A stretch of 64,000 nucleotides of DNA from positions 682,001 to 746,000 of the forward strand of contig NZ_JACHVC010000006.1 of the NCBI RefSeq assembly GCF_014230145.1. Reading direction: 5' to 3'. Both the position numbers and the translations under genes were made by a program. The notes beneath the pieces were generated by a model that saw nothing but the letters and a program-made list of their open reading frames with translations, did no database searches and was not told the origin of the DNA. Origin of the DNA: Pelagicoccus albus (lineage in GTDB: Bacteria; Verrucomicrobiota; Verrucomicrobiia; Opitutales; Opitutaceae). This document shows, piece by piece, positions 17,246 to 28,793 of this stretch (positions are counted from its first letter, which is position 1; every line of letters begins with the position of its first letter).

Positions 17246-18799
17246 TTACAGAGGGATGTTTCCGTGCTTCTTAGGTGGACGTGTATCTCTCTTGGAGAGA
17301 GTCAGACGAAGCGCTTGAGCTATCTTCGAACGAGTCTCGGCTGGCTCGATGACATCGGTGATCATCGCGTTTGCGGCAGCCTGGTAAGGCGATGCGAATT
17401 CGTCGTGGTACTCCTCGACTAGTTCCGCTGTGCGTTTGGCGGGATCCTTCGCCTCAGCGAGTTCCTTTTTGAAGAGAACGCCTACTGCGCCTTCAGCGCC
17501 CATAACGGCGATTTCCGCAGTTGGCCACGCGTAGACTACGTCCGCGCCCATGTCAGCTGAACACATTGCCAAGTATGCTCCCCCGTACGCTTTACGCATA
17601 ATCAGAGTGATCTTTGGCACGGTGGCGGATGCATATGCGAAGAGCATCTTCGCACCGTGGCGAATGATGCCGCCGCGCTCTTGGGCTAGGCCCGGCATGA
17701 AGCCTGGGACGTCGACCAAGTTAACGATGGGGATGTTGTATATATTACAAGTACGGATGAAGCGCGCTCCCTTGTCGGAAGAGTCGATATCTAAAGTACC
17801 GGCCTTGACCTTAGGATTGTTGCCGATGATGCCGACTACGAGGCCGCCGATTCTTGCGAAACCAGTGATGATGTTTGGAGCGAATGCTCCCATGATTTCG
17901 AAGAAGTGGGCTTCGTCTACGAGGTAGGAGATAACCTCGTGTGTATCGAGTGGCATCTTGTTTGTATCCGGTACGACGTCGTTCATGCGAGTGTCGTGCG
18001 GGATTTCCCAGTTGGCATCCAGATTGTGTGGAGGATCGGAGATGTTGTTGCTTGGGAGGAAGGAGAGCAGCTCGGATGCGAGTTCGATGGCGTGCTTGTC
18101 GTCGTCCGCCACGATGTGGATGTTACCCGCTACGGAAGCGTGAGCCGAAGCGGTTGCAAACTGTTCGAGTGACGCGTTTTCGCCAGTGGCTGCCTTGATC
18201 ACGCCAGGACCGCAAATGAACATGTTGGCATTCTTCTGCGTCATGATGATGAAGTCCGCCAGAGCAGGGGAGTAGGCTGCACCACCAGCGCAAGGGCCAG
18301 CGATGATCGCTACTTGCGGCACGACACCAGAGAGGAACACGTTCTTATAGAAAACTTGTCCGTATCCAGAAAGTGAATCAACGCCTTCTTGAATACGGGC
18401 TCCTCCGGAGTCGTTAACTGAAACGACTGGGATGCCCGTATCGTGAGCATAGTCCATAAGGTCGCAGATTTTCTTGGCGTGAATACGGCCAAGAGCTCCG
18501 CCGCCTACTGTGAAGTCCTGGCTGAAGGCGGCAACTGGTCGGCCATCGACGAAACCAGCTCCGCAAACGACGCCGTCGCCCGGAAGTTTCTTGTCCTTAA
18601 GTCCAAAGCGATGGCAAGAGTGGGCGGCGTGCTGGCCGAACTCCTGAAATTCGCCGTGGTCGAAAAGCGCCTTGAGGCGTTCGCGAGCCGAGAGTTGCCC
18701 CTTGGTCTTGCGTTTCTCCAACTTGTCTTTTCCGCCGGCCAGCTCAGCTGTCTTGCGCCGCTCGGAAAGGTCTTTCAACAATTTAGGGTTGATGCTCAT
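17246..18799 (-). CDS. mmdA: Methylmalonyl-CoA decarboxylase carboxyltransferase subunit (alpha)
   Basis: Transfers the carboxyl group of (S)-methylmalonyl-CoA to biotin, giving propionyl-CoA. 517 residues, the normal length of the MmdA/PccB family. It has the N- and C-terminal crotonase-like halves with the oxyanion-hole glycines in GPCAGGAAYSPALAD and in MRKAYGGAYLAM. The family also contains propionyl-CoA carboxylase beta subunits. The decarboxylase role is preferred because oadG, the carrier and oadB lie in the same operon and no biotin carboxylase gene is present. Confidence 0.93.
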   Translation of the reverse strand: MSINPKLLKDLSERRKTAELAGGKDKLEKRKTKGQLSARERLKALFDHGEFQEFGQHAAHSCHRFGLKDKKLPGDGVVCGAGFVDGRPVAAFSQDFTVGGGALGRIHAKKICDLMDYAHDTGIPVVSVNDSGGARIQEGVDSLSGYGQVFYKNVFLSGVVPQVAIIAGPCAGGAAYSPALADFIIMTQKNANMFICGPGVIKAATGENASLEQFATASAHASVAGNIHIVADDDKHAIELASELLSFLPSNNISDPPHNLDANWEIPHDTRMNDVVPDTNKMPLDTHEVISYLVDEAHFFEIMGAFAPNIITGFARIGGLVVGIIGNNPKVKAGTLDIDSSDKGARFIRTCNIYNIPIVNLVDVPGFMPGLAQERGGIIRHGAKMLFAYASATVPKITLIMRKAYGGAYLAMCSADMGADVVYAWPTAEIAVMGAEGAVGVLFKKELAEAKDPAKRTAELVEEYHDEFASPYQAAANAMITDVIEPAETRSKIAQALRLTLSKRDTRPPKKHGNIPL

Positions 18800-18853
18800 T
18801 TTTAGAAGATTGTTTGGTGCGTTAGCGCGTTTGGCTTATCTTCGAAATTAGTT

Positions 18854-19255
18854 CTATTTGCTCATGCAGAGCTCGGTGAGAACGCCGTAGGTTGATTTTG
18901 GGTGGAGGAAAGCGACTAGCTTTTCGCCTGCGCCGTCGATGGGCACTTCATGGATCAGAGCTACGCCGCTGTCCTTTGCCTTTCCGAGCTGTCCGTTGAT
19001 GTCGTCGGTACGGAAAGCGATGTGGTGGATGCCTTCTCCCTTCTTTTCGATGAACTTAGCGATAGGGCTGTCTGGGCTTGTAGCCTCGAGGAGCTCGATA
19101 TGGACGTCACCCGCTTCGAAGAAGGCAGTTTTGACCTTCTGTGACTCGACTACTTCGGTGCCATGGAGCTCGAGACCGAGCGATTCTTCGTAGTAGCGAG
19201 AGGCCTTTTCAAGGTCCTTCACCGCAATTCCAATGTGATCGATTTGCTGAATCAT
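18854..19255 (-). CDS. mce: Methylmalonyl-CoA epimerase
   Basis: Interconverts the (R) and (S) forms of methylmalonyl-CoA, linking the mutase to the decarboxylase. 133 residues, a VOC-fold protein with two beta-alpha-beta-beta-beta modules. Expected metal ligands are His7 (DHIGIA), the His77-His78 pair (GIHHIAF) and Glu128 (LTEL). First gene of the minus-strand operon; it diverges from mutA across 175 bp of AT-rich DNA. Confidence 0.95.
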   Translation of the reverse strand: MIQQIDHIGIAVKDLEKASRYYEESLGLELHGTEVVESQKVKTAFFEAGDVHIELLEATSPDSPIAKFIEKKGEGIHHIAFRTDDINGQLGKAKDSGVALIHEVPIDGAGEKLVAFLHPKSTYGVLTELCMSK

Positions 19256-19364
19256 TATATAAAGATAGGTTTGTCTTTAAATGAGACTTGACGATAAGAA
19301 TTCCTAAAGTCAAACATTCTAACGTATCACATTAACTAATTTAACAATTTCCCTTTTCACTTCG

Positions 19365-19394
19365 TTGATTTTCGCGAGTAGCTTCACTGATAAT
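19365..19394 (+). promoter_or_regulatory. Candidate sigma-70 promoter of mutA-mutB-meaB
   Basis: TTGATT (19365-19370) and GATAAT (19389-19394) are 18 bp apart, matching the consensus hexamers at 4 and 5 of 6 bases. The predicted start is near 19401, just before a strong GAGGAG ribosome site. No cobalamin-riboswitch core is evident between mce and mutA. Confidence 0.5.
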
Positions 19395-19411
19395 ACAGGT
19401 GAGGAGCTATA

Positions 19412-19441
19412 ATGCAAACTGGTTTTCAATATGAGCACTGA
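19412..19441 (+). CDS. Possible nine-codon leader peptide overlapping the mutA start
   Basis: ATG at 19412 has the best ribosome site of the region, GAGGAG at 19401-19406, five bases upstream. It opens MQTGFQYEH and stops at TGA 19439-19441, ten bases inside mutA in another frame. The mutA ATG at 19431 lies 24 bases from that site and has no good one of its own. An in-frame TAA at 19410-19412 rules out an upstream mutA ATG. Translation-coupled reinitiation is possible, but this may be chance. Confidence 0.35.
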   Translation: MQTGFQYEH

Positions 19442-21554
19442 AACTAACCAAGATCTTCTAAAAGATTTTAAACAAGCGACTTACGAAGAGTGGCGCACCG
19501 CGGCAGAAGCTCTGCTCAAAGGTGCTCCCTTCGAGAAGCGGATGCTGACGAAGACTCCGGAAGGAATCGTCTTGCAGCCGATTTATCGACAAGAGGACGT
19601 TGCTGAGCTGAATACTTCCGTTTGCGCCCCAGGCGAAGGGAATTTTGCGAGAGGCGCGGATGCTAGCGGCTACCTCGGAAATGCTTGGGAAATCGCCCAA
19701 GAGCAGCCGTACGGAGATCCGCAGACTTTTAATACCGCGCTTCTCAAGGATCTGGACGCAGGGCAAAGCGCCGTTAACACTTTGCTGGATGCGGCCAGCC
19801 AGCTCGGACTCGACCCGGACCAAGCTGAAGATAGCCAAGTGGGCGAGTGCGGTCTTTCGCTCTCGAGCTTAGCCGACCTGAAAGTGGCTTTCAGCGGCCT
19901 GAAGGCGGACTTCCTTCCTGTCTATTTTCAATCCGGTTGCGCGGGTCTTAGTACAGAGGCTTTGTTCGCAGCTTGGCTCAAAGACGAAGGCTTGAAGCTG
20001 TCTGAAGTTAAGGGCGGCCTTAACATGGATCCCTATGGCGTTTTGGCAGCACGAGGCAAATTGCCGGCGAGCTTGGATAGCCTGCTCGATGAGCTCGCAT
20101 TGCTCGTAAAGTATAACGCTAAGAACGCTCCTGATTTTTCAGCGGCGGGTATCAGCGGCATCCCTTACCACGGCGCTGGAGCCAGTGCCACGGAGGAGCT
20201 CGCTAGTGTGCTCTCCACTGGAGTCGCTTACCTCCGCGAAATGGACAAGCGAGGCATCTCGGTCGATGAGGCGGCTAGCCAAGTCCGATTCACGCTATCG
20301 ATCGGCGGCAATTTCTTCATGGAAATCGCTAAGTTCAAGGTAGCTCGCATGCTTTGGGCCAAAATCGTCAAGGAACTTGGTGGCAGTGAGTCGGCTTGCC
20401 GTATGGTGATTCATGCCCGTACCGGTATGGCGAACAAGACTCAGCTCGACCCGTATGTGAACATGCTGCGCGGTACGACTGAAGCTTTCTCGGCAGTGGT
20501 TGGCGGGGCGTCCAGCATTTGCGTTGGTTGCTTTGATGAAACGGTACGCATGCCGGACGATTTCTCGCGTCGTATCGCTCGCAATCTGCAAGTCATTCTG
20601 CAGGAAGAGTGCGAATTGACTCATGTTATCGACCCAGCGGGTGGATCTTGGTACATCGACTCTCTGACCTCCGAACTTTCCAAAAAAGCTTGGGAGTGTT
20701 TCCAAGAGCTGGAAGCAGAGGGCGGTATTCTCGCTTCTCTGAAGGGTGGCAAATGGCAGGCTAAGCTTGCCGAGACACGTAGCGCCAAAGAAACAGCATT
20801 GGCTCAGCGTCGCTCGAGCTTGATCGGCACCAATCAGTATCCAAACTTGGAAGAGAAGCCGCTGGTCGCGGAAGTGTTTACTACGGACGCGTTCAAGGCC
20901 AAGGTTCGCGAAGCAGCCAAGGCTGCCCGTTCCGCGAAGGATTGCGATTGCGCCAAAGCTGCGTTTGCCAAAGTGAGCGATGACGAAAAGGTCGACTTCC
21001 TGATTGGCAAGATCGAAGACGGAGCGACTATCGGTTGTATCACTAAGCTTTTCCGCGCTGATGCGGTTGAAGAAGTTCTCGAAGCTCCGCTTCCAAGCTG
21101 GCGTTTGGCACAAAATTACGAAGCTCTCAGAATGGCTGCTAGTGAGTATTGTGCAAAGACTGGATCTGCTCCAAAGATCTTCCTCTCGAACCTAGGTCCA
21201 CTCAAGAAACACAAGATTCGCGCGGACTTCACTCGTTCATTCTTCGCAGCTGGCGGCTTCGAGTGTCAGTATGGAGAAGGTATTGAAGATGTAGATACAG
21301 GCGTGAAGGAGTTCTTAGATTCCGGTGCACGTATCGCAGTTATTTGCGGAACGGATCCTGACTACGTCGAAAAGGTTCCCGCCTTGGCTGCAGCCTTGAA
21401 GAAGGCGGCTCCAGAAATGAAGCTTCTTTTGGCAGGTTTCCCAGGAGACAACTTGGAAACATTTAAGGAAGCAGGGCTCGACGACTACATTTTCGTCAAG
21501 TCCAACAACTACGAAGTGAATAAGTCACACCTCGAGTGGCTCGGAGTCCTATAA
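19431..21554 (+). CDS. mutA: Methylmalonyl-CoA mutase small (beta) subunit
   Basis: Non-catalytic partner of MutB. 707 residues: substrate-barrel domain followed by a degenerate cobalamin-binding domain. In the C-terminal domain the usual DxHxxG motif is absent (the corresponding stretch reads [18 protein letters not shown]), as expected for the small subunit, so B12 is bound by MutB. The ATG at 19431 may depend on the overlapping leader. 31 bp separate it from the mutB ATG. Confidence 0.95.
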   Translation: MSTETNQDLLKDFKQATYEEWRTAAEALLKGAPFEKRMLTKTPEGIVLQPIYRQEDVAELNTSVCAPGEGNFARGADASGYLGNAWEIAQEQPYGDPQTFNTALLKDLDAGQSAVNTLLDAASQLGLDPDQAEDSQVGECGLSLSSLADLKVAFSGLKADFLPVYFQSGCAGLSTEALFAAWLKDEGLKLSEVKGGLNMDPYGVLAARGKLPASLDSLLDELALLVKYNAKNAPDFSAAGISGIPYHGAGASATEELASVLSTGVAYLREMDKRGISVDEAASQVRFTLSIGGNFFMEIAKFKVARMLWAKIVKELGGSESACRMVIHARTGMANKTQLDPYVNMLRGTTEAFSAVVGGASSICVGCFDETVRMPDDFSRRIARNLQVILQEECELTHVIDPAGGSWYIDSLTSELSKKAWECFQELEAEGGILASLKGGKWQAKLAETRSAKETALAQRRSSLIGTNQYPNLEEKPLVAEVFTTDAFKAKVREAAKAARSAKDCDCAKAAFAKVSDDEKVDFLIGKIEDGATIGCITKLFRADAVEEVLEAPLPSWRLAQNYEALRMAASEYCAKTGSAPKIFLSNLGPLKKHKIRADFTRSFFAAGGFECQYGEGIEDVDTGVKEFLDSGARIAVICGTDPDYVEKVPALAAALKKAAPEMKLLLAGFPGDNLETFKEAGLDDYIFVKSNNYEVNKSHLEWLGVL

Positions 21555-21585
21555 GTTAAGAGCCTGTAACTCAGAATTGAATACA

Positions 21586-23769
21586 ATGAAAACAGTAGAT
21601 TTTTCAAAAGTAGCCCTCGAGGCAAATGACGCAGACGTGCCCGCTTCCAAATGGGAAGAATCTTTCAAGGCAGAAAGCGGCAAGGCTCCAGAAGCGACAT
21701 CGCACGAGACGATGGAGCGGATCCCTGTCAAGCCTCTCTATACCAAGGTAGATTGCGAAGGTATGACTCACCTCGGCTTCACCGCCGGTTTGGCGCCGTT
21801 CCTTCGTGGCCCGTACGCCACTATGTATGTTTTCCGCCCATGGACGGTTCGCCAATATGCGGGCTTTTCCACAGCGGAAGAATCGAACGCTTTCTATCGC
21901 CGCAATATCGCAGCAGGTCAGCAAGGCCTCTCGGTCGCCTTCGACTTGGCGACGCACCGTGGATACGATAGCGACCACCCGCGCGTTTCTGGCGATGTCG
22001 GTAAAGCGGGTGTAGCGATCGACTCAGTCGAGGACATGAAGATCTTGTTCGACAAGATTCCTCTCGATCAAGTCTCCGTATCTATGACCATGAACGGCGC
22101 GGTTATCCCGGTGCTTGCGTTCTACATCGCAGCGGCTCTCGAACAAGGTTGCACGCTCGATCAGCTCAGCGGAACGATCCAGAACGATATCCTCAAGGAG
22201 TTCATGGTTCGTAATACCTACATCTATCCGCCAGCACCGAGTATGAAGATCATCGGGGACATCTTCGAGTTTACCTCGCAGAAGATGCCGCGCTTCAACT
22301 CCATTTCGATCTCCGGCTATCACATGCAAGAAGCGGGAGCGACCGCTGACCTTGAAATGGGTTACACTCTAGCGGATGGACTTGAATACCTCCGTAAAGG
22401 TGTGGATGCGGGACTCGATATCGACAGCTTTGCTCCACGTCTCTCCTTCTTCTGGGCGATCGGTAAGAACTTCTTCATGGAAGTTGCCAAGATGCGCGCG
22501 GCTCGTCTGCTTTGGGCGAAGTTGGTTAAGCAGTTTAACCCGAAGAATCCTAAGTCTTTGGCGCTTCGTACGCACTCGCAGACTTCTGGTTGGTCTTTGA
22601 CTGAGCAAGATCCGTTTAACAACGTTGCTCGTACCGCGATCGAAGCTTTGGCGTCCGCTTGCGGACACACACAGAGCTTGCACACCAACGCCCTCGACGA
22701 AGCGATCGCTCTGCCAACTGATTTCTCTGCCCGTATCGCGCGTAACACCCAGCTCTTCCTTCAAGAAGAAACCGGCATTTGTAACGTGATCGATCCTTGG
22801 GGCGGTAGCTACTACGTCGAGTCCTTGACCAAGGAATTGATGGAAAAGGCTTGGGCCCATATCGAAGAAATCGAGTCCCTCGGTGGCATGACCAAGGCGA
22901 TCGAGGAAGGTATTCCTAAGCTTCGCATCGAGGAAGCGGCGGCCCGTCGCCAAGCTCGTATCGATAGCGGCGCGGAAACGATCGTAGGTCTCAATAAGTT
23001 CCGTCTCGCGAAGGAAGATCCACTTGAGATCCTCGACATCGACAATTCCGCGGTTCGCGATTCGCAGATCGAGCGTCTGGCCGAGCTTCGTGCCAACCGT
23101 GACTCTGAGAAGTGCCAAGCGGCCCTCGACGCTCTTGCGGCTTGTGCTGCGGGCGGAGAAGGCAATTTGCTTGGATTGGCTGTTGAAGCTGCTCAAGCTC
23201 GCGCTTCTCTTGGTGAAATCTCCGATGCCATGGAAAAGACCTTTGGTCGCTATAAGGCCCAGATTCGCTCAATCTCTGGAGTTTACTCCAAGGAATTCGG
23301 ACAAGGATCCGCTATGGAAGAAGTTAGCACACTCGTTGAAAAATTCGAAAAGCTTGAAGGACGTCGTCCTCGTATCATGGTCGCGAAACTCGGCCAAGAC
23401 GGACACGACCGTGGAGCAAAGGTGGTATCAACTGCCTACGCTGACCTCGGATTCGACGTCGATATCGGACCGCTCTTCCAGACTCCTGAAGAAGCGGCCC
23501 GTCAAGCGGTCGAAAACGACGTACATGTGCTCGCCATGAGCTCCTTGGCGGCAGGTCACAAGACCCTGCTTCCAATGCTGGTCGAGGCTCTCAAATCGCA
23601 TGGTCGCGAGGACATCCTTGTCGTATGTGGTGGAGTAATCCCTGCTCAGGATTACGATTACCTCTACGAGAACGGAGCGAGCGCGATCTTCGGTCCAGGT
23701 ACGATCATTCCAGACTCCGCTAAGAAGATCTTGGAGACGTTGGTCGATACCTTGGAATCTGAGGCATGA
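21586..23769 (+). CDS. mutB: Methylmalonyl-CoA mutase large (alpha) subunit, B12-binding
   Basis: Catalyses the radical rearrangement of succinyl-CoA and (R)-methylmalonyl-CoA with adenosylcobalamin. 727 residues from ATG 21586; a TTG three codons earlier is less likely. The N-terminal barrel carries [18 protein letters not shown], and the C-terminal domain has DGHDRGAK with His607 as the cobalt ligand. The stop overlaps the meaB start (ATGA), so enzyme and guardian protein are coupled. Confidence 0.97.
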   Translation: MKTVDFSKVALEANDADVPASKWEESFKAESGKAPEATSHETMERIPVKPLYTKVDCEGMTHLGFTAGLAPFLRGPYATMYVFRPWTVRQYAGFSTAEESNAFYRRNIAAGQQGLSVAFDLATHRGYDSDHPRVSGDVGKAGVAIDSVEDMKILFDKIPLDQVSVSMTMNGAVIPVLAFYIAAALEQGCTLDQLSGTIQNDILKEFMVRNTYIYPPAPSMKIIGDIFEFTSQKMPRFNSISISGYHMQEAGATADLEMGYTLADGLEYLRKGVDAGLDIDSFAPRLSFFWAIGKNFFMEVAKMRAARLLWAKLVKQFNPKNPKSLALRTHSQTSGWSLTEQDPFNNVARTAIEALASACGHTQSLHTNALDEAIALPTDFSARIARNTQLFLQEETGICNVIDPWGGSYYVESLTKELMEKAWAHIEEIESLGGMTKAIEEGIPKLRIEEAAARRQARIDSGAETIVGLNKFRLAKEDPLEILDIDNSAVRDSQIERLAELRANRDSEKCQAALDALAACAAGGEGNLLGLAVEAAQARASLGEISDAMEKTFGRYKAQIRSISGVYSKEFGQGSAMEEVSTLVEKFEKLEGRRPRIMVAKLGQDGHDRGAKVVSTAYADLGFDVDIGPLFQTPEEAARQAVENDVHVLAMSSLAAGHKTLLPMLVEALKSHGREDILVVCGGVIPAQDYDYLYENGASAIFGPGTIIPDSAKKILETLVDTLESEA

Positions 23770-24866
23770 GCGAGGAGGGTAAAACCCGACCGCCAGAATG
23801 GCATCCTAGCGATGCCGACAAATCTAAGTTTGCGGGCGAAGTAATGGCTGGAAAAGTCGAAGCTTCGCCCGCGATTAAGGTTGTTCGTAAGCCGCGTCGG
23901 CGTCCATTGGATGTCGACGAGCTTTATGAAGGGATTCTGGCAGGTAACCGAACCGCTTTAGCTCGCGGGATAACGTGCGTCGAGAGCGAAGCTCCGCGTC
24001 ATCGCGTCATCGCTCGAGAACTCTTGAGGAGATGTCTGCCTCACTCTGGTGACTCTGTAAGGATTGGTATCACCGGCGTTCCGGGGGCTGGCAAAAGTCA
24101 GTTTTTGGAATGCATTGGCAAGATGCTCTGCGACGCGGATAAACGTGTTGCTATTCTCGCAGTCGATCCGAGTAGTTCCGTTACGGGCGGCAGTATTCTT
24201 GGCGACAAGACTCGTATGGAGAACCTCTGCCGGGACGAGCGAGCCTTTATTCGCCCGTCACCTGCGGGGAAAACACTTGGAGGCGTTGCGGCGAAAACTC
24301 GTGAATCCATCATTCTGTGTGAAGCGGCTGGATACAAAGTAATCTTCGTCGAAACCGTAGGTGTTGGGCAGAGCGAAGTCGCAGTTCGTTCGATGGTGGA
24401 TTTCTTTTTGCTGCTTCAGTTATCAGGTGGCGGAGATGAACTCCAAGGCATCAAAAAAGGTGTCATCGAAATGGCGGATGCGATCGTAGTGAACAAGTCC
24501 GACGGCGATAACGTGCAGCGGACTAAAGTAGCCAGAGGCGAATATGCCAGGGTGCTACACCATTTGCATCCTTATACGGAGGGCTGGGAACCGCAGGCTC
24601 TTTGTTGCTCCGGGCTACATGGAACGGGCGTTTGGGAAATCTGGGAAATGGTCCTCAAATTCTGCGATAAGCTGAAAGCGGAAAATCGTTTCGAAGATAT
24701 TCGCAGCAAGCAAAACGCAAAGTGGTTCCGTTCTTTGCTCGAGCAGAGAGTGCTCGAAGCGTTCTACTCGAAGCAAAAAGAGTCGGGCCTGTTTCTACAG
24801 CTCGAATCAGATGTAACCAATGGCCGGATACCTGTTATCGAAGCGGTCGATCAATTACTAGGTTAG
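23766..24866 (+). CDS. meaB: Methylmalonyl-CoA mutase-associated GTPase MeaB
   Basis: G3E-family P-loop GTPase that gates cofactor loading and protects the mutase from inactivation. 366 residues. Walker A is GVPGAGKS at 104-111. [27 protein letters not shown] and NKSDGDN are the further nucleotide motifs. The first ~60 residues form a charged, lysine-rich extension. Coupled to mutB by a 4-bp overlap; last gene of the plus-strand operon. Confidence 0.96.
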   Translation: MSEEGKTRPPEWHPSDADKSKFAGEVMAGKVEASPAIKVVRKPRRRPLDVDELYEGILAGNRTALARGITCVESEAPRHRVIARELLRRCLPHSGDSVRIGITGVPGAGKSQFLECIGKMLCDADKRVAILAVDPSSSVTGGSILGDKTRMENLCRDERAFIRPSPAGKTLGGVAAKTRESIILCEAAGYKVIFVETVGVGQSEVAVRSMVDFFLLLQLSGGGDELQGIKKGVIEMADAIVVNKSDGDNVQRTKVARGEYARVLHHLHPYTEGWEPQALCCSGLHGTGVWEIWEMVLKFCDKLKAENRFEDIRSKQNAKWFRSLLEQRVLEAFYSKQKESGLFLQLESDVTNGRIPVIEAVDQLLG

Positions 24867-24875
24867 GAGTAAGCT

Positions 24876-24924
24876 TGCCCGCAGTTTCGCTTTTCCTGTT
24901 TGGAGGGGCTTAGAACTGCGGGCA
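24876..24924. terminator. Hairpin between convergent meaB and hemH
   Basis: Perfect 11-bp arms TGCCCGCAGTT (24876-24886) and AACTGCGGGCA (24914-24924) are separated by 27 bases. The T tracts on both sides are weak, so a bidirectional structural terminator is likely rather than proven. Confidence 0.6.
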
Positions 24925-24933
24925 GGTTCTTAA

Positions 24934-25998
24934 CTAGTCCAGCCAACCTTGAAGGTTGGCTTCCACGATTTTGGCGAGGGCTTCCATGTGGGCGTCGTCG
25001 TCGTTCAGGCAAGGGATGTAAGTGAACTCCTCGCCTCCGGCTTCCTCGAAGCTTTCTTTGATCTCCTCGTTGATTTCTTCTAGGGTCTCAATGCAGTCCG
25101 CCGAAAAGGCAGGAGCGCAAATGGCGATGCGCTTCTTTCCGGCCTTCGCGAGTCGGGCGACTTCCTCGACGGTGTATGGCTGGAGCCATTCTTCAGGACC
25201 AAATTTCGACTGGAAAGTCGGGACGACCTCGATGTCATCCCATCCGAGTCTTTCGCGGAGAAGATCTGTCGTAGTCAGGCACTCGCAGTAGTACGGGTCG
25301 CCTTCGTAAACATAGCGCTTAGGCACGCCGTGGTAGGAGCAAACCAGAACGTCGGGTCGCGTCTCGAGTTTGTCGATCGCCCTTTCTACCGATTTGGCGA
25401 GGGCGTCGATGTACATCGGGTTTTCGTAATAGGGTTCTACCGTGCGGGCGATGGGTTGCCATTTGATGGTCATCAAGGCCTTGAAAAAGGCGTCACAAGC
25501 GGTGCCGGAAGTCGCTCCAGCATATTGTGGATAAAGGGGTAGAAATAGAATGCGTTGGCAGCCTTGAGCCCGAAGCGCTTCGACTTTCGATTGGGTGGAA
25601 GGATTTCCGTAGCGCATGCAGAATTCGACTCTGACGTCATCGCCGTAGCGTTCCGCCATCAGCTCGGCCATCTTTTTGGTCTGGTCCTTGGTGATGGTCA
25701 TGAGCGGACTTTCGTTTTGCTCGTGATTCCAGATGGACTCGTATGCCTTGCCGGAGGCGAATGGGCGTCTGGTCAAAATGATTAGCTGCAGGAGCGGTTG
25801 CCAGAGTAGAGGGGAGTAGTCTATGACGCGTCGATCAGAAAGGAACTCGCTCAAGTAACGGCGCATGGCCCAGTAGCTGTAGTGGTCTGGCGTGCCGAGG
25901 TTTGCCAAAAGGATCCCTACGCGATCGACCCTTAAATCGGTGCAGCTTTTTGATGAATTATCTGAATCAGGTGATGGTGTAGCCGTTTTTTCGCTCAT
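24934..25998 (-). CDS. hemH: Ferrochelatase (protoporphyrin or coproporphyrin)
   Basis: Inserts ferrous iron into the porphyrin in the last steps of haem synthesis. 354 residues. Conserved features are the N-terminal GILLANLGTPDHY, LPLYPQYAGATSGTA, the active-site histidine in CSYHGVPKRYV, and the C-terminal glutamate in FSADCIETLEEI. Single gene preceded by a 120-bp region with an 18-bp palindrome. Sequence alone does not settle which porphyrin is used. Confidence 0.95.
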   Translation of the reverse strand: MSEKTATPSPDSDNSSKSCTDLRVDRVGILLANLGTPDHYSYWAMRRYLSEFLSDRRVIDYSPLLWQPLLQLIILTRRPFASGKAYESIWNHEQNESPLMTITKDQTKKMAELMAERYGDDVRVEFCMRYGNPSTQSKVEALRAQGCQRILFLPLYPQYAGATSGTACDAFFKALMTIKWQPIARTVEPYYENPMYIDALAKSVERAIDKLETRPDVLVCSYHGVPKRYVYEGDPYYCECLTTTDLLRERLGWDDIEVVPTFQSKFGPEEWLQPYTVEEVARLAKAGKKRIAICAPAFSADCIETLEEINEEIKESFEEAGGEEFTYIPCLNDDDAHMEALAKIVEANLQGWLD

Positions 25999-26078
25999 TC
26001 GAGTTTTGGTTATAGGTCGGGAGACGGATGGGTCATCAACAAAGTTGCGAATAACCTACAGTTTTTGAACGGGGAGTT

Positions 26079-26096
26079 CAGTGAACTTGTTCACTG
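26079..26096. promoter_or_regulatory. 18-bp perfect palindrome upstream of hemH
   Basis: CAGTGAAC and GTTCACTG are separated by TT. An overlapping GTTCA-G-TGAAC (26076-26086) repeats the half-site, giving three GTTCA/TGAAC units in a row. It lies 80 bp upstream of hemH and 23 bp past the AraC gene and lacks a T tract, so an operator fits better than a terminator. Confidence 0.5.
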
Positions 26097-26118
26097 ATTG
26101 GCGATTTGATGAGCCAAT

Positions 26119-26916
26119 TCAAAGAGTACGGCCGAGGCGCAAGCTTTCTGGGGACTGCCCGAGTCTGGAAGTGAATAGTTCTCGAAAGAAGGTTAGATCG
26201 TCGTAGCCGAGGTTGATCGCGATTTCCTCGATGGGCAGACTGGACTGTTGGATTTGCCGTTTTGCTTCCTCCATGCGGCGGCGAATAACGTAGTGGATTG
26301 GAGGCTCGTTCATCATCCGTTTGAATGAGCGAGCGAAACTACCAGCGGTCATTTCCGCTTCCGAAGCCAGATCGGCGACCGTCCACTTTCGAGCGAGGTC
26401 GTTCTCGATTGCGTAGAGCGCTTCGTAGGTGCGGGAATCGAAATTACCCGAATGGTGAGTCGCTTCGGAAACGATGATACGAACGAGCATCTTGATGGCA
26501 TCTTCGAACAGAGTGTCATGGGGCTGGCGCGATGCGACCAGTTCGGCGAGCGGTTCTAGATTTCGAACATTGCGAATGAAGAGACTTTCGAAGTTCTGAC
26601 CGACTCTTTCTGCGTCTTCTTGGGATGTATCCAAGTTTTGGAACTGAGCTAGGAAAAGGAAGAGCGGGTAGGACGGGTTTTGTTGAGCCTCGATTTTGGA
26701 ACCGGGCTTTAAGAAAAAGCAAAGGCCTTGTCTCAAATCGATCTGCTGATCGTCGACGGTTAGTTTACCTCGCCCATCTAGAATTAGCAGGATGGCGTGG
26801 TCCGAAAGCGACTCTACTTTCCAGCTCCAAATTGGTTCGCAGCGGTAAAGGATCGGAGCGGTCGTGAGCTCTAGCTTACTGTGGTCGAGAATCGACTGTA
26901 AGGAGTTGGGAGGCAT
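26119..26916 (-). CDS. AraC family transcriptional regulator
   Basis: 265 residues from ATG 26916; a TTG at 26982 would add 22. The N-terminal half is a cupin-like sensing domain (ILLILDGRGKLTVDDQQIDLRQG). The C-terminal ~100 residues hold the two helix-turn-helix motifs: WTVADLASEAEMTAGSFARSF, and PIEEIAINLGYDDLTFFRELF ending in the typical FTSRLGQSPESLR. The ligand is unknown. It lies between enolase and hemH on the same strand, separated from enolase by a terminator, so it is probably expressed alone. Confidence 0.9.
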   Translation of the reverse strand: MPPNSLQSILDHSKLELTTAPILYRCEPIWSWKVESLSDHAILLILDGRGKLTVDDQQIDLRQGLCFFLKPGSKIEAQQNPSYPLFLFLAQFQNLDTSQEDAERVGQNFESLFIRNVRNLEPLAELVASRQPHDTLFEDAIKMLVRIIVSEATHHSGNFDSRTYEALYAIENDLARKWTVADLASEAEMTAGSFARSFKRMMNEPPIHYVIRRRMEEAKRQIQQSSLPIEEIAINLGYDDLTFFRELFTSRLGQSPESLRLGRTL

Positions 26917-27012
26917 CTCAGAAGAATCGTAGGCCGAAGATCCGTTTTGTCGAATAGCGATCTGCGAATTGCAGCCCGCCAAAGTGTTTTGCGGAGAAAT
27001 AGATTCGCCACG

Positions 27013-27043
27013 AAAAAGCCCGACGCAATGAAGCGTCGGGCTT
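27013..27043 (-). terminator. Terminator of enolase
   Basis: On the minus strand AAGCCCGACGC pairs perfectly with GCGTCGGGCTT (11 bp, 6-base loop) and continues into TTT, 36 bp past the eno stop. Confidence 0.9.
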
Positions 27044-27078
27044 GAAAGTGTAGTTGCTTTTTGAAGCTCTGAAGCGAA

Positions 27079-28793
<1,715 letters not shown>

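Noticed and set aside
19256-19430. Possible cobalamin riboswitch before mutA
   Set aside because: The region is only 175 bp, AT-rich, and lacks the conserved B12-box and a multi-stem core.
20295-23196. Long open frames antisense to mutA and mutB (20295-21113, 22369-23196)
   Set aside because: Both lie wholly inside certain genes and show no family features.
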